From Comamonas resistens (GTDB taxonomy: Bacteria > Pseudomonadota > Gammaproteobacteria > Burkholderiales > Burkholderiaceae_C): a stretch of DNA of 64,000 nucleotides. Made by a program: the position numbers and the translations under genes. The DNA lies in contig NZ_CP125947.1 of the NCBI RefSeq assembly GCF_030064165.1, forward strand, positions 1,054,001 through 1,118,000, in the 5' to 3' direction. Shown piece after piece: positions 62,111 to 64,000 of this stretch (the stretch's first letter is position 1; each line of letters starts with the position of its first letter). The notes beneath the pieces are model-generated. The model was given only the letters and a program-made list of their open reading frames with translations. It ran no database searches and was not told the origin of the DNA.

Positions 62111-64000
62111 ATGAGCAATTCCAAGACCCTGGCGCTGGTGGACGGCTCCAGCTACCTCTACCGCGCCTACCATGCCATGCCCGATCTGCGGGCGATTCCT
62201 GGCGACCCGGCCAGCCCGGCCACGGGAGCCATTCGCGGCATGGTGAACATGATGCAGGCGCTGAGGAAGGATGTGCAGGCCGATTACGCCGTCTGCGTGT
62301 TCGATGCCTCGGGCCCGACCTTCCGCGACGAGATGTACACCGAGTACAAGGCCACGCGCTCGCCCATGCCCGATGATTTGCGCAGCCAGATCGAGCCCAT
62401 CCACGAGGTGGTGGGAATGCTGGGCTGGAAGGTGGTGGCCGTGCCCGGCGTTGAGGCCGATGACGTGATCGCCACACTGGCTCAGATCGCTGCAGCGCAG
62501 GGCATCCAAGTTATCGTCTCCAGCGGCGACAAGGACTTGAGCCAGCTGGTCAATGAGCATGTGACCATCATCGACACCATGAACGGCAAGAAGCGCGACG
62601 TGGCTGGCGTGACGGCCGAGTTCGGCGTGCCTCCGGCGTTGATGATCGACTACCAGGCCCTGGTGGGCGACACCGTGGACAACGTGCCCGGCGTGACCAA
62701 GGTCGGCCCCAAGACCGCCGCCAAGTGGCTGGAGGAGCACGGCTCGCTGGACAATCTGATTGCCAGTGCGGCAGGCATCAAGGGCGTCGCGGGCCAGAAT
62801 TTGCGTGATGCGATTGCCAGCGGCCAGCTGGCGCTGAGCCGCCAGCTGGTGACCATGAAGACCGATTGCGATCTGTCGGGCTATATCAGCGGCCTGCCGC
62901 AGCTCGATGCGGTCACCCTGGCCGAGCCTGACAATGCGGCGCTCGCGCCTTTTTATGAGAAATACGGCTTCAAGGGCTTGGTGCGTGCGCTGGGTGCTAC
63001 GGCTTCTGAAGCAAAGCCCGCCCAATCAGGCAAGGCCAGCAAGGTCGACAGCGCCCAGGGCGGCCTGTTCGATGCCGATGACGCGGCTGCCACCGAGGTG
63101 GCCGTTGAGGCCCAGCAGCGTGATGTGGTCTACACCAGCATCCTGAGCGAGGCGCAGCTCGATGACTGGCTGGCCAAGATCGATGGGGCAGCGTTGACGG
63201 CGCTGGATACAGAGACCGATTCACTGGATGAAATGGTGGCCCGGATTGTGGGTATCTCGTTCAGCGTGGAAGTTGGCGAGGCCGCCTATATTCCGCTACG
63301 CCACGAGGGCATGGATGTGCCCGAGCAGCTGGACATGGACATGGTGCTGGCCAGGCTCAAGCCCTGGCTGGAAGACGCCAGCAAGAAGAAGCTGGGCCAG
63401 CATGTCAAATACGACCAGCATGTGTTTGCCAACCACGGCATCACCGTGCGTGGCTATGCCCACGACACCATGCTGCAGTCCTATGTGCTGGAGGCTGACC
63501 GCCCGCACAATCTGACGAGTCTCGCGCTGCGCCATGTGAGCCGCACTGGCATCAGCTACGAAGACCTGTGCGGCAAGGGCAAGAACCAGATTCCGTTTGC
63601 CCAGGTGAGCGTGGACAAGGCTGCAGCTTACAGCTGCGAGGACTCCGACCAGACGCTGGACGTTCACAGGACCCTGTGGCCGCGCATCCAGGCCCATGCA
63701 GGTCTGCTGCATATCTACGAGCTGGAAATGCAGACCAGCGAAGCGCTGTTTCGCATCGAGCGCAATGGCGTGAGCATCGACGCGGGCGAGCTGGCGCGCC
63801 AGAGCAACGATCTGGGCGCACGCATCCTCAAGCTCGAGGAAGAGGCTTACGAGATCGCGGGCCAGCCCTTCAATCTGTCCTCGCCCAAGCAGCTGGGAGA
63901 GATCTTCTTCGACAAGCTGGGCATGCCCGTGGTGAAGAAGACCGCCACCGGCGCGCGCAGCACGGACGAGGAAGTGCTGGAGAAGCTGGCCGAGGACTAT
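62111..64000 (+). CDS. polA: DNA polymerase I, N-terminal 630 codons
   Basis: The gene continues past the window. The N-terminal 5'-3' exonuclease domain has LALVDGSSYLYRAYHAMP, CVFDASGPTFR, GVEADDVIATLA and SSGDKDLSQLV. It is followed by the 3'-5' exonuclease domain with ExoI ALDTETDSL, an ExoII region GQHVKYDQHVF (Asn of the usual GQNxKYD is His here, the metal Asp is kept), and ExoIII YSCEDSDQTLDVH. Proofreading therefore appears intact. The polymerase domain only begins (FNLSSPKQLGEIFFDKL at the end). The ATG at 62111 follows GGGGT. Confidence 0.95.
   Translation, partial: MSNSKTLALVDGSSYLYRAYHAMPDLRAIPGDPASPATGAIRGMVNMMQALRKDVQADYAVCVFDASGPTFRDEMYTEYKATRSPMPDDLRSQIEPIHEVVGMLGWKVVAVPGVEADDVIATLAQIAAAQGIQVIVSSGDKDLSQLVNEHVTIIDTMNGKKRDVAGVTAEFGVPPALMIDYQALVGDTVDNVPGVTKVGPKTAAKWLEEHGSLDNLIASAAGIKGVAGQNLRDAIASGQLALSRQLVTMKTDCDLSGYISGLPQLDAVTLAEPDNAALAPFYEKYGFKGLVRALGATASEAKPAQSGKASKVDSAQGGLFDADDAAATEVAVEAQQRDVVYTSILSEAQLDDWLAKIDGAALTALDTETDSLDEMVARIVGISFSVEVGEAAYIPLRHEGMDVPEQLDMDMVLARLKPWLEDASKKKLGQHVKYDQHVFANHGITVRGYAHDTMLQSYVLEADRPHNLTSLALRHVSRTGISYEDLCGKGKNQIPFAQVSVDKAAAYSCEDSDQTLDVHRTLWPRIQAHAGLLHIYELEMQTSEALFRIERNGVSIDAGELARQSNDLGARILKLEEEAYEIAGQPFNLSSPKQLGEIFFDKLGMPVVKKTATGARSTDEEVLEKLAEDY

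Overview
The window is chromosomal DNA from a betaproteobacterium of the Comamonadaceae, most like Comamonas or Delftia. This rests on recognising gene content and order: trxB/ftsK/lolA/rarA, rpsP-rimM-trmD-rplS, and thrB/DUF2782/polA. It also rests on high-GC coding sequence with GC-rich third positions, and on two intergenic repeat types I associate with this family (a palindrome around an AGCGCTT core, and a CCCCCTGAGGCGCTGCGCGCC-type element). No insertion sequence, prophage, CRISPR array or rRNA gene was seen. Coding density is high, and genes sit on both strands in short operons separated by strong hairpin terminators.

Layout. 1-8.1 kb: the 3' end of purN, a DUF1653 protein, a membrane M48 peptidase, an RsmB/NOP-type rRNA methyltransferase, a fatty-acid desaturase, a divergent DUF2917/MocR-type regulator pair and an unrecognised secreted protein. 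8.2-17.1 kb: rpmB-rpmG, trxB, ftsK, lolA, brnQ (inserted in an otherwise conserved neighbourhood), rarA and a uracil-DNA-glycosylase-family protein. 17.4-23.5 kb: a livHMGF branched-chain amino-acid ABC operon without its binding protein, a 775-bp AT-rich gap, then a DUF47/PiT phosphate-uptake pair. 23.6-34 kb: a GGDEF-EAL protein with both active sites degraded, a TM2-domain protein, the rpsP-rimM-trmD-rplS translation operon, a NUDIX CoA pyrophosphatase, a CobD/CbiB-like membrane protein, the M48/Ste24 - pterin dehydratase - rsgA operon, and divergent orn. 34-37.7 kb: a DEAD-box RNA helicase with a long RGG tail and a Bcr/CflA efflux pump.

37.7-51.6 kb is the most distinctive part. It is an eight-gene cellulose operon on the minus strand, in the order bcsB-bcsZ-bcsC-bcsE-bcsF-bcsQ-bcsA-bcsG, with mostly overlapping or near-overlapping junctions. 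It holds the synthase core (BcsA/BcsB), export (BcsC) and trimming (BcsZ), plus the BcsE/F/G module that in enterobacteria senses c-di-GMP and adds phosphoethanolamine to cellulose. bcsF is a 57-codon gene that is easily missed. The single-operon order differs from the enterobacterial split layout, and no bcsD or bcsR was seen.

51.8-64 kb: three identical tandem tRNA-Lys(CTT) genes in 125-bp units, a beta-hydroxyacid dehydrogenase, guaC with a hairpin-rich leader, uvrD, a PhoX-type phosphatase, a BPSS1780-type membrane protein, thrB, a DUF2782 protein and the first 630 codons of polA, which runs off the end of the window. Functional themes are surface polysaccharide and c-di-GMP, phosphate acquisition (PiT, PhoX), branched-chain amino-acid uptake (two unrelated systems: BrnQ and Liv), DNA repair and translation.
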